DNA of 64,000 nucleotides from Tubiluchus corallicola (Eukaryota; Priapulida; Priapulimorpha; Priapulimorphida; Tubiluchidae): positions 186,001-250,000 of the forward strand of contig JAQGDQ010000163.1 in the NCBI GenBank assembly GCA_030141605.1, in the 5' to 3' direction. The notes under the pieces were generated by a model that was not told where the DNA came from, did not search any database, and was given only the letters and a program-made list of their open reading frames with translations. Of this stretch, positions 1 through 13,000 are shown piece after piece (position 1 is the stretch's first letter; every line of letters starts with the position of its first letter). Both the position numbers and the translations under genes were made by a program.

Positions 1-1550
1 AGGCATATTTTCTTGTGGAGAGAATATTTTGTAATGTGTCAGAAGAGGGATTGTATAGGTCAGTGCTATAAGGATACAACTTGGCTGTCTGGACAAGGCT
101 TCTTTAGCCATAACAACTCAAAAATTAGGTCTTTCTGTGCAGCAAGACTTCACAGTTTTACACAACACTACCTCGGGTAAGATCAGCACAGTACAGTGGT
201 TCTGTCTATGTTCTGCAAGTTGGGTACGGCAATGGTTAAGACTATATAAGCAAAAACGATTTTATTTCTTTGAAACATGCATTTAACACCTCATCCGGAT
301 CGCTGCTTATGTTACGCATCTCCTGTGTTTGCATTTATGATTTTTCTATAAATTATGTATGTGTAGTGCCAGACCTATTGGTAGTTCTTAGGTGCCCTCT
401 ATGAACTGATTTCTTTGTAGCAAAATAAGAGTTTAACTTTAATGTATCGACTTCCTAATGCCACATACATAGATGAATTTGATAAGTTCTGTTCTATCAA
501 AACTGCATGAACTTCTATGAACTGATAAGTAATGCAGTAAAATATTGCATATTAAGCATAATACTGTAATGTATTACATTTATATTTAAAAACTTAAGTG
601 TACTAATACATAAAACTTAACACTTTTTTCTCTATTATAAATTTTTAGCTTCTGTTTGTTATTACAATATCAATTATATTTCGAATAGACTTGTGTAATA
701 CATGCATTTAGCTACTACCTAAAACGCCAGAGAAACTTGGCATTAAGCGAGGTTCCCATTATAAAAGAGGGCGTTATAACAAGGTTTGATGAACAGTGTA
801 TATGAACACCTACTGTAGGAAAACACTGCATCCTATGTAACTTTTACAACAGTCACAGATGTTTGGAATATTGATGTAATGCCAAAACTTAAAGTACAAC
901 TGTTAATTTTTTGCATGAAAAATGAACGAAATGTGGCAGTCTTTATTATCGTATTTTACACACCTGATTAGTTATTTGGAATGATGAAATCATGTATTGC
1001 AAAAATCTTGTAAAGTCGGGAAAATTCTGGTGTTGCGTTAACCAGACATTTTGCACATAAAATGCAAAACAATGTGTAATTAAGACATGGATGTCTAACA
1101 GATATCCGCAAGTTTCGAGTGCAAATTTATGTTAATATATTGTAACTGTTTTCTTATCATTATAAGCACGATGCTTTGGTTTCGACGTAGCTTTAAATTC
1201 ATGAATTCGTAATGAATTGTTTGTAAGGAACTGTTTAGCACATAAGCTATTGTGATAATAATAGATATTATTATGATAATAATAGACGTTATTATTGATG
1301 TGCATGCGAAAAATTAGAAAAATTGAATAAATTTAACTTCATCATAAATCAAATGTAGCTGCTATACACTTTTTATTTCCACTTAGTTACCTAGTAGCTC
1401 TTATCCAATCGAAGTTTATCATAATTATAATTGTACAGCGGTAGTGATGTAGTTGATTTTGTACAGTGTGCACGGTCTGTGTAGAGGATTGTGACTAGAA
1501 CTCACTTTATGCGCTTTTGCTTCTGAACACACACACACTCTAATAGTTTC
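1..1550. other. Non-coding flank, no gene seen
   Basis: AT-rich sequence with no convincing exon on either strand. A short palindromic TTATTAT/ATAATAA cluster lies at about 1252-1297. A TTTATT (AATAAA on the minus strand) near 1370 is a possible polyadenylation signal for the minus-strand gene that ends at 1680. Confidence 0.5.
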
Positions 1551-1679
1551 TCGATCACTTGTGCCTGGATCATCCTATTTGTTTAACACGTAACAATTTC
1601 ATCGATCGAATAAAGGGAACGGCTCCTAGTTGTATATCAGGACATTATGTGCACTGTACCATCAGAGTCAGAACAATCA

Positions 1680-2792
1680 TTACAAGCACTCACGATATCT
1701 ACTTTTTAGCTTGGAACATTCAAGATCAAGCGCAGATTTCTTTTCCTTTACAATAATATCTAATTGCGCTTTGGCTTTGGCAATGGTAATGCCATCATGA
1801 AAATGCAATTTTTCTTTTGGAATGTAAATGAAATTGGTGTGCAAAAGTTTTTCGATTCCCAAATCCCTTTCATGTCCTGTTTCAACAGTTTTTGCACTAG
1901 GGACTTCTGAGTTAGTAATTGAATCACTATTGCCTTTCGAAGAAACAAAAGGTAGCTGAATGTCTTTGTCACACAGCATCTGTTTTGGGTTGTTTTTTGC
2001 AGACTGGATTGTGGCTCCATCTATCCACCGCCAGAACAACGATTCTTGCTCTTTCCATTTTAGCAACAGACGTATTTTTCTGTTTTTCTCTTGTAGTGAT
2101 GCTACGTATTTTTCTGCAACGTCCCTTTTCCCTGGGTTAGCAAGCATGTAAGCATGCAGAGGTAACAAGTGAGGTATACCTCGCATGAGCTCCACCCCCA
2201 TAGTCTCCTCATTAATCTTGTGAATCAGTTTCACTTGTTCTTGCACAGCCGCATTGAAATTTTTCATTTCCATTTCCACTCGACCATGAAGCAACATGTA
2301 TCTTTTTGCACTGTCCTTATCACTGGCACTTGGCTCATCAAGAGGCACATCTTCTGTAACTGATAAACTGTCGAAATTTGGCAATAGATCACTCAAGTAC
2401 ATTCTGTCTTCTAAGCATGATTTTGCATACTTTTCAATCAGTCTTTGTTTTAGTATGAACCATCCAAGAGCAAGCACCAGCTCTCGACTACCGCTAGAGC
2501 CATCTGTTGGCAGGTGTTGAAAATTGACACTGCTGTAGCCAAGTTTATGCAAATTTGTCTTGACAAGCTGCACAAGGCATTCACGATCATTGCTATCACC
2601 CACGTCTTCTGCAGCAATTACAATACTACCTACATTCTGAAGCAGCTCGCAAAGCACTGCCCACATCGCCATGGTAACACCACATTCATCATGTTTCGCT
2701 TGTCGCAGCATTTCAGTTGACAGACGACTCTCCTCTAGAAATTCATTTAGGATGTCGCAAAACGTTTCCACTGCTTGCTTAACTTTTGACAT
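1680..2792 (-). CDS. TEDC1: Tubulin epsilon and delta complex protein 1 (TEDC1-like), single exon
   Basis: Uninterrupted 370-codon frame starting at ATG 2792-2790. I recognise the family from the N-terminal helical region and above all the conserved block DGSSGSRELVLALGWFILKQ at about residues 97-116, which matches the SRELLLAxGW signature of TEDC1 (formerly C14orf80). The rest is predicted mostly helical with a charged C-terminus. In vertebrates TEDC1 works with TEDC2 and with delta- and epsilon-tubulin to stabilise centriolar triplet microtubules; that role is carried over from the family. Length is close to the usual size (about 400 residues). The absence of introns contrasts with neighbouring genes. 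The start lies only 65 bp downstream of the UXT stop codon on the same strand, so it may be the second cistron of a shared transcript. Assignment rests on motif recognition, not alignment. Confidence 0.72.
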   Translation of the reverse strand: MSKVKQAVETFCDILNEFLEESRLSTEMLRQAKHDECGVTMAMWAVLCELLQNVGSIVIAAEDVGDSNDRECLVQLVKTNLHKLGYSSVNFQHLPTDGSSGSRELVLALGWFILKQRLIEKYAKSCLEDRMYLSDLLPNFDSLSVTEDVPLDEPSASDKDSAKRYMLLHGRVEMEMKNFNAAVQEQVKLIHKINEETMGVELMRGIPHLLPLHAYMLANPGKRDVAEKYVASLQEKNRKIRLLLKWKEQESLFWRWIDGATIQSAKNNPKQMLCDKDIQLPFVSSKGNSDSITNSEVPSAKTVETGHERDLGIEKLLHTNFIYIPKEKLHFHDGITIAKAKAQLDIIVKEKKSALDLECSKLKSRYRECL

Positions 2793-2857
2793 GACTTTTT
2801 ATGTAAAACAGCACAATCAGAATTGAAGAACTCACTGACTTTGCATTATGCAATACT

Positions 2858-5800
2858 CTACATCACAGATGTTTCATCTGATAACATTTGACATTCCCTC
2901 AGTCCCTACAATAAAGAGAAAATAGGGCTTAAAAACCTCTGGCAAGTTCTGAAATAGTGAGTACAGACATACTAGACGACATTACCAAGAACTATGAAAA
3001 AGTGACACGTTTTTCCTTAATATTTTAGCGAAATAATATACAGTAACTTACGTATAACTCGAACACCTCAGGACCGGAAAACGTGCTCGAGTTATGCAAA
3101 AGTACGAGTTAGACAATGTTTGTAAGAAAACAAGATTGAGTTGCTCATCAATGTCAGAGAATCCACTAATAACATTACAATCTGAGAAAATGATAAATTG
3201 GACCTTTAATCAAATATCAAACTTCAGTTTATATGAATAATCAGTAATAAAATGATTGGTCCACCTCTATTGTAGTCTGAGTAGCATGGTTAATAGAATT
3301 CGGCAATAATAATAGCGTTATCTAGTTATTAAAACATGTTTGTCAAGCCATGTTGTGGTCAGTGTTTTGCTAAGGTAATACAAGAAATCTTAGCATTACT
3401 GCCGAACAAACAGTTAAAATCGTAATGTGATGCACACTTTTGTGTAAGATTTCTCGCTTGGGAGGCTGTTCGAGATAATTTCTGTCAGATTCTTAATTGT
3501 ACCAGGAATTTAGTTCGAGTTACGCAATAACTTGAGTTACATGATGTTTGGTAAAGGGAAAATCCATTCCATCAGATCTGTTCGAGATACGAAAGAACTC
3601 GCTATACCTGTTCGAGTTATATGTTGTTTACTATATTTTAACCATATGATCAATTGCTGAACATTGCAAAGACAGCGAAGCTTAGAAAACAGTATGAACA
3701 CACCTCTAATACCAGGCCTATATGAGCTTTTATCTGATTGCTATCTCTGGTCTGTATATTGGTAATGTCTGTAAGAAACTCGATCCGTTTCTCAATAAAC
3801 TTGAGCGCTTCTTCAAACTTATACTCTACGTAGATTCCAAATCCAATGTACACAGTGATCCGTGATGGATTCGAACTGAAATACAAAATTTTACCCACAT
3901 TTAAACTATTCTTTCATCCGCTCACATTTGTCTTTTAAATTTAACACTAAAATGCTGCATTCTACGAAATTCTCAACAGTTAACATACACATTTCATGTT
4001 TCTGCATTAGTTTGGTGAGTATTGAAGAAGAAATTACACTTCAGTCTTTTTTCAGAATAATTAAACTAGCGTCTGAGACATAGCCGGACACAATTTCAAA
4101 CAGACTCTCTATTATAGGGATGCACCAAAACCCAATTTTACCGAACTGAACCAGTACCGAATTTTTCAAAACTTTTTGCCAACCCAATTTAAACTGAATT
4201 TCTACTATTTCTTTTTGCCGAAACAGAGTTGAGCCGTATTTCACACATTTTTTTACTGAAACCGAATTCAGCCATTCAGAAATTTTTTCCCGAATCGTTA
4301 ACTTGTAGTAATAAATTTCGATAGTTCCAAGTGTCCTCAGCAAGCTTTTCAAATGGGTTTTATTTTCACAATTGGAGAGGTAAAATTTTTGTATTACGTA
4401 ACCTCCTTGATAGGTCTAGTGCACGATACTTTCCAGCACAATACTAGAAAGCTACTGGGATGAGTTAAACTTACATAACACCCTGTACGTAGTTATTGCA
4501 GCCAATGTCAACTTGAGTTTTCAGTGGTTCTCCTGGTGGATGATTTGTCTTTATCTTTTCTATTACGTTACGCAGCTGCAGATATTCACTGATCTGTTCA
4601 TACACCTTGTCACGATCATCTAAAATTTTCCTGCAAAAAAATAAGGAACCATATAGGTTTTGCAACAGGATAAAACAAAGCAAATCGGAAAACTCTGACC
4701 CAACAATAACAAAAACACAAAACCAATGCTTTGAAATGAAGCTATTTCAGCTCCCGAAGCCAAACTGTATTGTGACTATATTTGCTTAAGGTTCTTAATA
4801 TGTGTGGAAGTGCACAAGATGTTTTATAATAATAATGCCCGAAAAACATTAACAGGGTTTAATGTTTGTAAGTTGTAAATTTTACTATAGTCAGTAGTTA
4901 CTGTAGTACAAGAGCAGTACAGCCAATGTGTTTCATAACATATTTCAACAATCTTCTGAATTCTGTTGTAATGCTATGAAACCTTGGAAATACTTTCCTT
5001 GAATTTGTAAAACGTAGTTTATAAAAAGCTTCCGAGTTTCACTTTACACAAGTTGATACAACACAAGTATTGTAACTGAAGAAATGCTTTCTGTTGTTGG
5101 TGGAGCTGCAGTGCTGGTTCACTCTGCTATACTTGGTTCACTAAAATTGAAAATCGTCCACGACAGTAAAACCACAAATTAAGTGCTGCTACAAGTGAAA
5201 AAGATGCGCACAGGTCTGTGCTCTTGCAGCTGTCTATTGAACAAAAATCTGCCACGTGTCACACTAGGGATGGGATGAAGCTTTGCTACTCTGGACCCGG
5301 GTTTTATTTTAACTGCTTTGGATCCGATTTGGGTTTTGTAAAAAAACTTTATAGTTCTTGTTTACTCAGATTAAGGAGTAAGTCCACTGCCAACTAGTGT
5401 TGTAAAAATTTATGTAATTTCCCTTCATTCCTGTTTGATCTCTAATAAAAGTTAAATTTTGTGATGAGCACTTCATCATGTTGACACCTTTAATATGATA
5501 AGTTCCATAAAAAATATACACTACGTAAATGATGTTACTTTCAATAGTGACGCAAGATTTCGCATAGATTGTGTTTCTAAACACAGATGATATTTCAGCA
5601 GGCATTGTGTTTAGTTTCATTTTTACTTTAAAATTTATTAACTTAGTTAAAATAAGAAAGTGCAGTCATAAAATATGCCAACATTTCTCTGAAATTTTTC
5701 ATACGTAGTAGCACGCACATTTCGCTTAGTAATGCATTATTTTCTAGATGACAATAAATAAAGACAAAAGCAAGCTGAACATAAACTAAAGAAAAACTGA

Positions 5801-6866
5801 ATTAAAGAGTAAGTCTGAATTAAGAAACTTTACAGTGATTAGTAAGACCATTATGTTTCAACAAAACATCTTAATCCTAAACAATAAAACTGCAGTGATC
5901 CTAAGACGAAACACTTAACTTTAGCATTAATTTACAAGATTCAGATTAAATCTGGTATTGAAAATTGAAAGCGAATTAAACATTTGTATTTGATTCTGTT
6001 TCGTAAACTGCAATGTAATGTAATGTAAGATTTGGATTCAATTCAGTTTTGGAAAATTAAGCTTCGTAACACTCACAAGTCACACACATTTAATATGTTT
6101 ACGTTGCAATTTACGAAGCTGTACATCACCAACAATCATCGAAAATTACTAACAGAATTAGTGTTTCTGTAGTAGACGTCATGCAAAGTTACTGAGCACA
6201 ATATAATTCTTTATAACTGCACTCTGGTACTGTTTGACCCTCACTATTGAAAGCTAGGGTCACTCAAATATTCCGGAAAGGATGAGTGGTCAAGTTGCAA
6301 TTAACTTAAAAACTAATAAATAATTTGTATTTGTGAATGACAGGAATCCAAATGAAATACTTTCGCTGGTGCCTGAGAACACCCAAGCATGATGCGCACG
6401 TACTGCGTGGTCCTGTACTAACTTATCATATCGTGAACTAACTCGCCACGTACCATGACTCTATGCAATGCAGTGTGGTAACATGCCAAGGTGGTACGCT
6501 GCGTCGGAGTATCTGGCGAGGCGTAACACTGAGGTAAGCAAGCGCGGACATCCCACGTCATGTTCCTACCTGAGTAAGGCTGTTCAGTATGCGTGACATA
6601 GGCTATTTCATAGTATTGCAAATGCAGGAATAACTTGCACAGATAGATAGATAATTTTAATTATCTCTTGTAATACACGCAAAAAACAATTACATAGCAA
6701 AAATAAATTGTAAGTATTAGACAGATAGAGAGTATCTCATAATAGAATAAACACCGTACGAACGCATAAAGTCTTAAAGAGCTTACTTTAAGTCTTCTTT
6801 TAAAACTTCATTTACGAACTTCTCATACTTCAAAACCTTTTCTGGTATTTCCTCACCGTCTGACAT
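2858..6866 (-). CDS. UXT: UXT, prefoldin-like alpha subunit, four exons
   Basis: Coding exons on the minus strand: 6866-6787, 4630-4475, 3875-3704 and 2905-2858 (stop TAG 2860-2858), joined by GT-AG introns with consistent phases to give 151 residues, against 157 for human UXT. Exon 1 encodes an acidic start followed by [19 protein letters not shown]. Exon 2 carries the family hallmark [20 protein letters not shown] and a QVDIGCN block. Exon 3 carries the beta-hairpin and second helix ([19 protein letters not shown]). Exon 4 begins GLREC, equivalent to GLREL in human. UXT is an alpha-type prefoldin subunit found in the URI/R2TP-associated prefoldin-like complex and in transcription-related complexes. 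Intron 3 contains a 593-bp MITE-like element; intron 1 holds other repeats. TEDC1 follows immediately downstream. Confidence 0.9.
3041..3633. mobile_element. TA-flanked MITE-like element in UXT intron 3
   Basis: Imperfect terminal inverted repeats of about 25 bp: the left end reads CAGTAACTTACGTATAACTC and the right end, read on the opposite strand, TAGTAAACAACATATAACTC, both continuing GAACA. TA dinucleotides flank both ends. Interior copies of CGAGTTAYG-type motifs near both ends make the termini sub-repetitive. No transposase is visible. The pattern fits a non-autonomous Tc1/mariner-pogo type element; the family name is inference. Confidence 0.55.
4113..4345. repeat. Probable degenerate DNA-transposon remnant
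   Basis: Starts TAGGGATGCACCAAAACC and continues with repeated ACCGAA/CCGAATT motifs inside UXT intron 2. TAGGGATGCACC-type ends are common in non-autonomous DNA transposons, but I found no clear opposite terminus, so the boundaries are approximate. Confidence 0.3.
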
Positions 6867-9800
6867 GGTAGGCCTCAACCCCACAAAAGTTTGTTAGAAA
6901 CAGCGCCGCTCAAGCGTGGTAAGCTTTATTATGAGAAACAGAATTTACGAAAAACAACAACCGAACAACGACTATGCACTCAATTCATTTTGATTCGTTT
7001 TTGTTTTATAAGTACTGTACACTCGTTTAGAATTTTAAGATGATTCGGAACGTCTTACCTTCTATTAGTTCGATGTAATTATTAATCGTCTTACGAAGGT
7101 TTTTTTAATATTATTGAATTATGGGTTTTGTCTTAGTGATGACTGACGAGTGCATTATTTACTTATCTTAGATACTTTAAAAAAACTTAAATAAGGTCCT
7201 TCTAACACAAGTTTAATCCTTAATGACAAAAAAGAAAACTCTAAGCTAAGACAATTAATGAAGCAACAGGGGCGTCTTATCCGGTTTGTATCTGCAGGCA
7301 ACCAAGAATAAAAGCTACATACTTGACAGTCACCCATTCATTTACTAACCAAATTTGGTACTGCTTAACAATCACATATTAGGCATAGTGTGTGCACTGT
7401 GACCACCCTGTTATTTATTTCTCTATCTGCTTTGTTGTACTTTCTGGGTTTATAAGATATAAATAAAATATAATAGCCACTAAAAATGTGGTTTTTGCTA
7501 TAATGAGTCAGTTAGCTAGATAGATACGTGGACTCCAGTCACCAGCAATGAGTTCTGATGAAAGCTGGATCAGTAATTAAGTGCTGTCACAGATCTATAG
7601 AAGATTTCATAGTCTGTTGGCAAGATCATTCCCAGGCAATTAAGTGCAGCCTGCCTTTTATTATGCTTTGTCCTAGTGCTGGCGTAGTACCGGTACTAGT
7701 ATCCATAACTGCAGAATTGCCAAATCGTAGCCAATGGTGGCAGTGGAAAACAGGAGGTACAGATTCAATAATCCTGTTATGGCTTCGGTTCCATACCCTG
7801 GAAGGGACACCATATTTCCAGGGTGCAGGACCACACACTTTTAATTAACACCCTTGTCATTAGGGGTGAGCAATCTCTGCCAGAAAATGAATCGAACCGA
7901 GCTTCATTATTTAGAATTCGGATCGAAATTGAAAGATTTTTGAACAACAAGATTTCGAACCACAAGTAAAAATTAGTCTTACAAAGATCGTGCATATTAC
8001 ATTGTCCTAATACAATGATACACACTGGAATTATAATGATAAAGACACAGATGTCATCTATGAAGTCATGGACTAGAAAATCATACTACCCTATGTATAG
8101 AGGGGATATCAAGGCTTGAAGCACTTGAAAATCAAAACCCAGACTCAGTCGAGCTGCCACATTCGACTCTTTAAAGTTGTTGACAGTCTTGATCAAGCAA
8201 CATTGACAATGTGGAGCACACCTGTGGTGCCTTGGTGTCTCATTTTCAAGTGTCGTGAAGCCTTAGCTACAGTCAATGAGACAATATCCATGTATTCTAT
8301 GACACACTCAAATACAGTCACAGAAGTGTCTATTGAACCCACACATCATACAATCATCAAAGAATGGCACCACTCCCTTTAAGTGCAAACATAACATTTC
8401 CTCAATGTAGGTAGAACATTCCACAAACTATCTCAAGTGATCATCTTATCCCTTGTTCTAAGGCACTTCAGGATCTTTCCCAAAAGCACAGTGAACTGTG
8501 CCTTGAATCTCTGCCCTGAGTCTTCTGGCCAAAGAGAAGACTTGGATTTCAGGAGTCCTGACCTGCCTTCTTGAGAAAGACACAAGCATAGGAAACCAAA
8601 CATGTTTTGCAGTTCAGTACAGCAAACAGGGACCTTTCCTGCAGTATTGCAAAAAAATTGATGTTCTCCTTGCTTTCATCCTGCAATTCTACTCTGATTG
8701 GTCTATCAATTAAACTGCTAATGACTCCAACCCGATGATTTGTTTGCCATTATTGTTGTAGGCAAGCAGGAACTTATCTTCAGTACTATAATGTCTAATA
8801 TCCATCTCGTTATTGTTTCACATTATTCAAGAATATTTCTACCGAGGTTGGGCACCACCTTGATTTTTAATGTTCTATATCCACTTTTTTGACCCCGCAT
8901 GCACTATAAGCTCTGTAAGGTGCTGGTGCTGTCATAGGCCATCATTTTCTAGCATCATCAGCCATCAGGAATGCACATCATCTTTATAATCTTTCTGCAA
9001 CTGCCTGCATCAGCAATTCAGCATGTACGTAAGTTTGAAAAAACAGAGTCCTCACAACTCCCGGTGGTGATGTCCTCCAGATTTCAAAGCTCTCACTCAC
9101 CTAGATAGTATCAACTCCATTTCTACCACATTAACTATGAGATCTTCCAACATGACAGTTGTTCCTATCTTAAATTACATGCCTCAAAGCTCGATATACA
9201 AGCAGTAATTTACGAAATTTGTAAAATAGAACGTGTTATGTCTAAAAAAAGTAGTTATGTGCAAGCTGCTTGTATTTTAACTCCCTATTATAGCCATGAA
9301 GCCCGGACAATGTGGTGCTGCAGCAAATTCTTGAACATACTAGTCCTACATGAGGGTATTGTTCAACATACTGACCTTCACAAGGCACAAGCTTCGAGTG
9401 CATGTGCCTGTGCACTGCACCAACTCTTTGTTTCTGACTGTACCTCTAGGTTATCAAACAGGTCATTTTTTTTAATTATGACATTGTGAGACATGAAGGA
9501 TTGAAGGATCGGTGATGGGAGGAAGAGAAATGATAGTAACAAGCCAATAACAATTGCTCGACCTTGGAAATGGCATTTTTGTTCAGCTGTTCAAAGACTT
9601 CGACACTGAGACAGAATCCATCACCCACAAGATAAACCACAAAAAAGTGATCGTAATCATGCTGCATAGCTACATACGACAACTAAATATTCATTGCGCC
9701 CAGGTAATCCTCTTGTTTATAATTACGTAGGCTTCTTTTTGCCAATTGCATGTTTGTTTATCAAATTTGTGCCAATATACAAATTTTAATTTATTAAAAC

Positions 9801-10009
9801 TTTCTATAAGCTTTGCTTTATTTCGTGATCAAATGCTTTTCAGTATTTCAGATTTTCTTGCGTCCTTTATAGGAATTTGCATTGCCAAAATTTAGTAAAG
9901 TTTACTCGGTAGAACTGACCTTCTTTTGCAAAAAACACAACGTGAAATAAATTGGCGTCAAAGTACTTGCCTATTGCTATGAGACGCTAGTGCCACCAGA
10001 ATTTGTAAG
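6867..10009. other. Intergenic region between divergent UXT and EMC3
   Basis: Contains no exon I can support. It holds a CACCCATTCATTTACT-type repeat copy (about 7325-7400), a truncated copy (about 7862-8010) of the family also present at 14750 and 19205, and a moderately GC-richer block at 8040-9240 with no readable protein. The EMC3 promoter should lie just upstream of 10010 and the UXT promoter just above 6866; neither shows a clear TATA box. Confidence 0.5.
7862..8010 (+). repeat. Truncated copy of TTCGAA-rich interspersed repeat
   Basis: Shares the core running from the TTCGAACC/TTCAAATC region through AAxxxGTCTxACAAxxATCxTGCATA with the fuller copies at 14750-15120 (same strand) and 19205-19548 (opposite strand). 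It begins with TAGGGGTGAGCAAT, a hAT-like terminus. Confidence 0.45.
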
Positions 10010-13000
10010 ATGGCAGAGTTACTTCTAGATTCAGATATTCGTTTATGGGTTGTGCTGCCCATTGTCATCATTACATTTTTAGTTGGAATAGTTCGTCACC
10101 ATGCTACTATTCTGTTTCAGTCTTCAAAAAAAGTAGAATTACAACAAGTTGTTGATAGGCAAGTTTGAGTAGCATAGAGTTGTGTTATTTACATTAGTTT
10201 AGGACATAAAAATATGACGTTTTGTTATATAAGTTATCACACTATGGTATCGGGGACGCCCTCTTACTCTTTTCACGTCTTACCTTACTAACAGTTTACG
10301 TCTATTGATTCATCATAGTCTAAACTTGCAGATATAACCTGTGGTGTTCCACAGGGTTCTACATGGGTCCATTGCTATTTCTTTTATATATTAACGATCT
10401 GCCATATTGTTCTCAATTTAACTGGACAAAATTAATAAATGGATGCAAGCAAATAAGCTATCAATGAATTATAAAAGAAACAAAATATATGTTAATTGGA
10501 AGCAAGCAACATAACAATAGTTTAAACATAAATATGGGAGTTGTAATATTCAATCTAGAAATCAAATATCTTTCCCATCTTTTAATTGCCAGTTACACAC
10601 GTCAACCGAATACAAATTTAAATTGCGAACGGTGCCAAAATTGATTTTATTTAATCGTAGCTATTTAAGGGTGGCTGACTAGATAACCTATGGGTTCTTT
10701 GCTGCAAACGTATTGCATGTATTCCTGATACTGTATTTTGATAATTCTTGCGGAGTTAATAAATAAATTGAATTGAATTGAATTCATACAGCAACTGCTT
10801 AGAGTGGTTATTATTTTAGGCTTTGAATTTTAAACGGCGCTTACATGCGTGGTTGCCAAAAACCGCCTAAACTGCAATTGTACCACGTGTGAATACGGTA
10901 CCATAATTACCGCGTATTCAATGGAACATGTACAGTTAGATTGCTTTTGGCAAATGCTTAAAAAAGCAATAACCCTAAACTAAAAATAATCGACTTTGTG
11001 AATGGAATTCATATAAGCCCTGTTGATTCATGAGTTCTTCATGACATTAATTTTAATCATGGCAAAAAATGTAGGCCTCATTCTTATAAGACTAGCTACT
11101 GTCAGTTTTATCGTAACAGCGACTTATTGGTGTGCTGCATTTTAATTTATTATAGCTGTTTGTGAATTTTACCTTATTTCATGTTCTTTTTTGAGATTTT
11201 CAATTCTAAAATTTGATTAAGTTTAGTTCGTTGGAGTTGGGCTTCTTCAGAAAAAAAATAATGTGAAATAAATTTCATAAATGCATTGATGAACAAACAC
11301 TCAATAGGTTTTATTGTACTTTCTATAGCTTTTTTTGTTACTGTATTTTCTTTTGCAGCCAAGTCATGATTAGAAGCAAACTTTTGCGGGAAAATGGCAA
11401 GTACATACCAGAAAAATCCTTCCTCATGCGAAAATACTTTCTCAACAATCCGGAAACTGGATTCTTTAAAACACAGAAGCGAAGCGCCCCTGCACAAAAC
11501 CCTATGACAGGTACGGTATGACAGTATCGTTTTTGATACATATTGTGTTATGCCATAGATCTGATAATTCCACAACTTTTCTGGATGTGCTAACGACAGC
11601 GCAAATGGAGTTCATTTTGTTACAAATTACGTTTGTGTTAGCTTAGCAATAATATTTGTAATTTGTAGGCTGTAAACCTAAACCGGTATTTTAAACACTT
11701 TACTATTGTCTGTTTATAGAAAATTCATAGAGAAAATATAGAAGCATTGTTAAGTTAGCATTCCTCTGAAATGGATGTTTGTTATTATATTGAATTTATT
11801 CATCAAGAAACACTACATATTATATAAATTTTATGCCAGAATTCCCTGTAATTTAGCAAATTTTGGTCTGTTGATCATGCATGTCATGTCAGTTTTTGGC
11901 TTAGATGGGCATTACCATTTTTTCTGTCACTTCAAACTGTAAAGTAAGAATATGACAAAATGGCATCTTGAAGCAAACACATTTGATAATTGTCTCTTCT
12001 TCACGTCTCTTCTGCACGCTACTTTGTCCACGTTTTTTCTGTCATTATTTTTAAGCTAAACAAAAAAAATGGTGAACCAGGAAAACACTGTTCAATGGTG
12101 AAATTGTGATGGATAACGAGTGACTTCTATACATCTATATTTTCTACTGACACTCAGTATAAATGCTCATTTCAGACCCGTCAATGATGACAGACATGCT
12201 AAAAGGAAATCTGACCAATGTCCTTCCAATGATTATTATAGGCGGCTGGATTAATTGGACATTCTCTGGTTTCGTAACCAGTAAGTAAAATGCATCGGCT
12301 TTATTACTGTATGGTCATATATTCTAATACTTTGGCTTGGAGGGTAAGAAAAACCTTATGAATCTTTAAAGTCATGACTGTCATTGCCGTTGTTGTTGCT
12401 GGGCCTTCCAGATATAGCGAGTTGATTTTTTAATACAGATTTTGTAATTAAAAGCTTGAGCACTATAATTATTTTTAATTTTTTTTAATGAAGTATGGTG
12501 CCAATGCTGACAAAATATACTTCCTGATTAGTTAGTTTTTTATTTTTAAACTCACTAAGCATTAGAAGTTCCATTTTTAGAGAATTTTGTGAGTCAAGAA
12601 CATGAGATTTATATATATGTGACATTGACATTAATGTGTTTGTCATTTATGCTTCGATGTAATTACTATTTTACTCTATTTTCCTGTAATTTTTTCACTA
12701 CATTTTCTCTTTATCCCAAAAATTTATACACTTTGGTTTGCAATGTGTCTTATTTTCCAGCAAAAGTTCCTTTTCCACTCACGCTCAGATTTAAACCAAT
12801 GCTGCAACGAGGAGTAGAACTTGCGTCACTTGATGCCTCTTGGTAAGCTCAAAATGTCCACACAACATTAATGGTTTAGTTATGATTTTCATATTAGTCA
12901 GTTAAGGAAAGTTGTAGCAATATGCATAATCTTTTTTTGGTTGGTTTCTTACAATGTAGAAGACTGACTTATGGGAAAACACTAATAATACGGAAGTGTA

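Noticed and set aside
8040-9240. Possible protein gene in the intergenic block
   Set aside because: Both strands read as short, unrelated frames with no splice-consistent exon set or recognisable motif.
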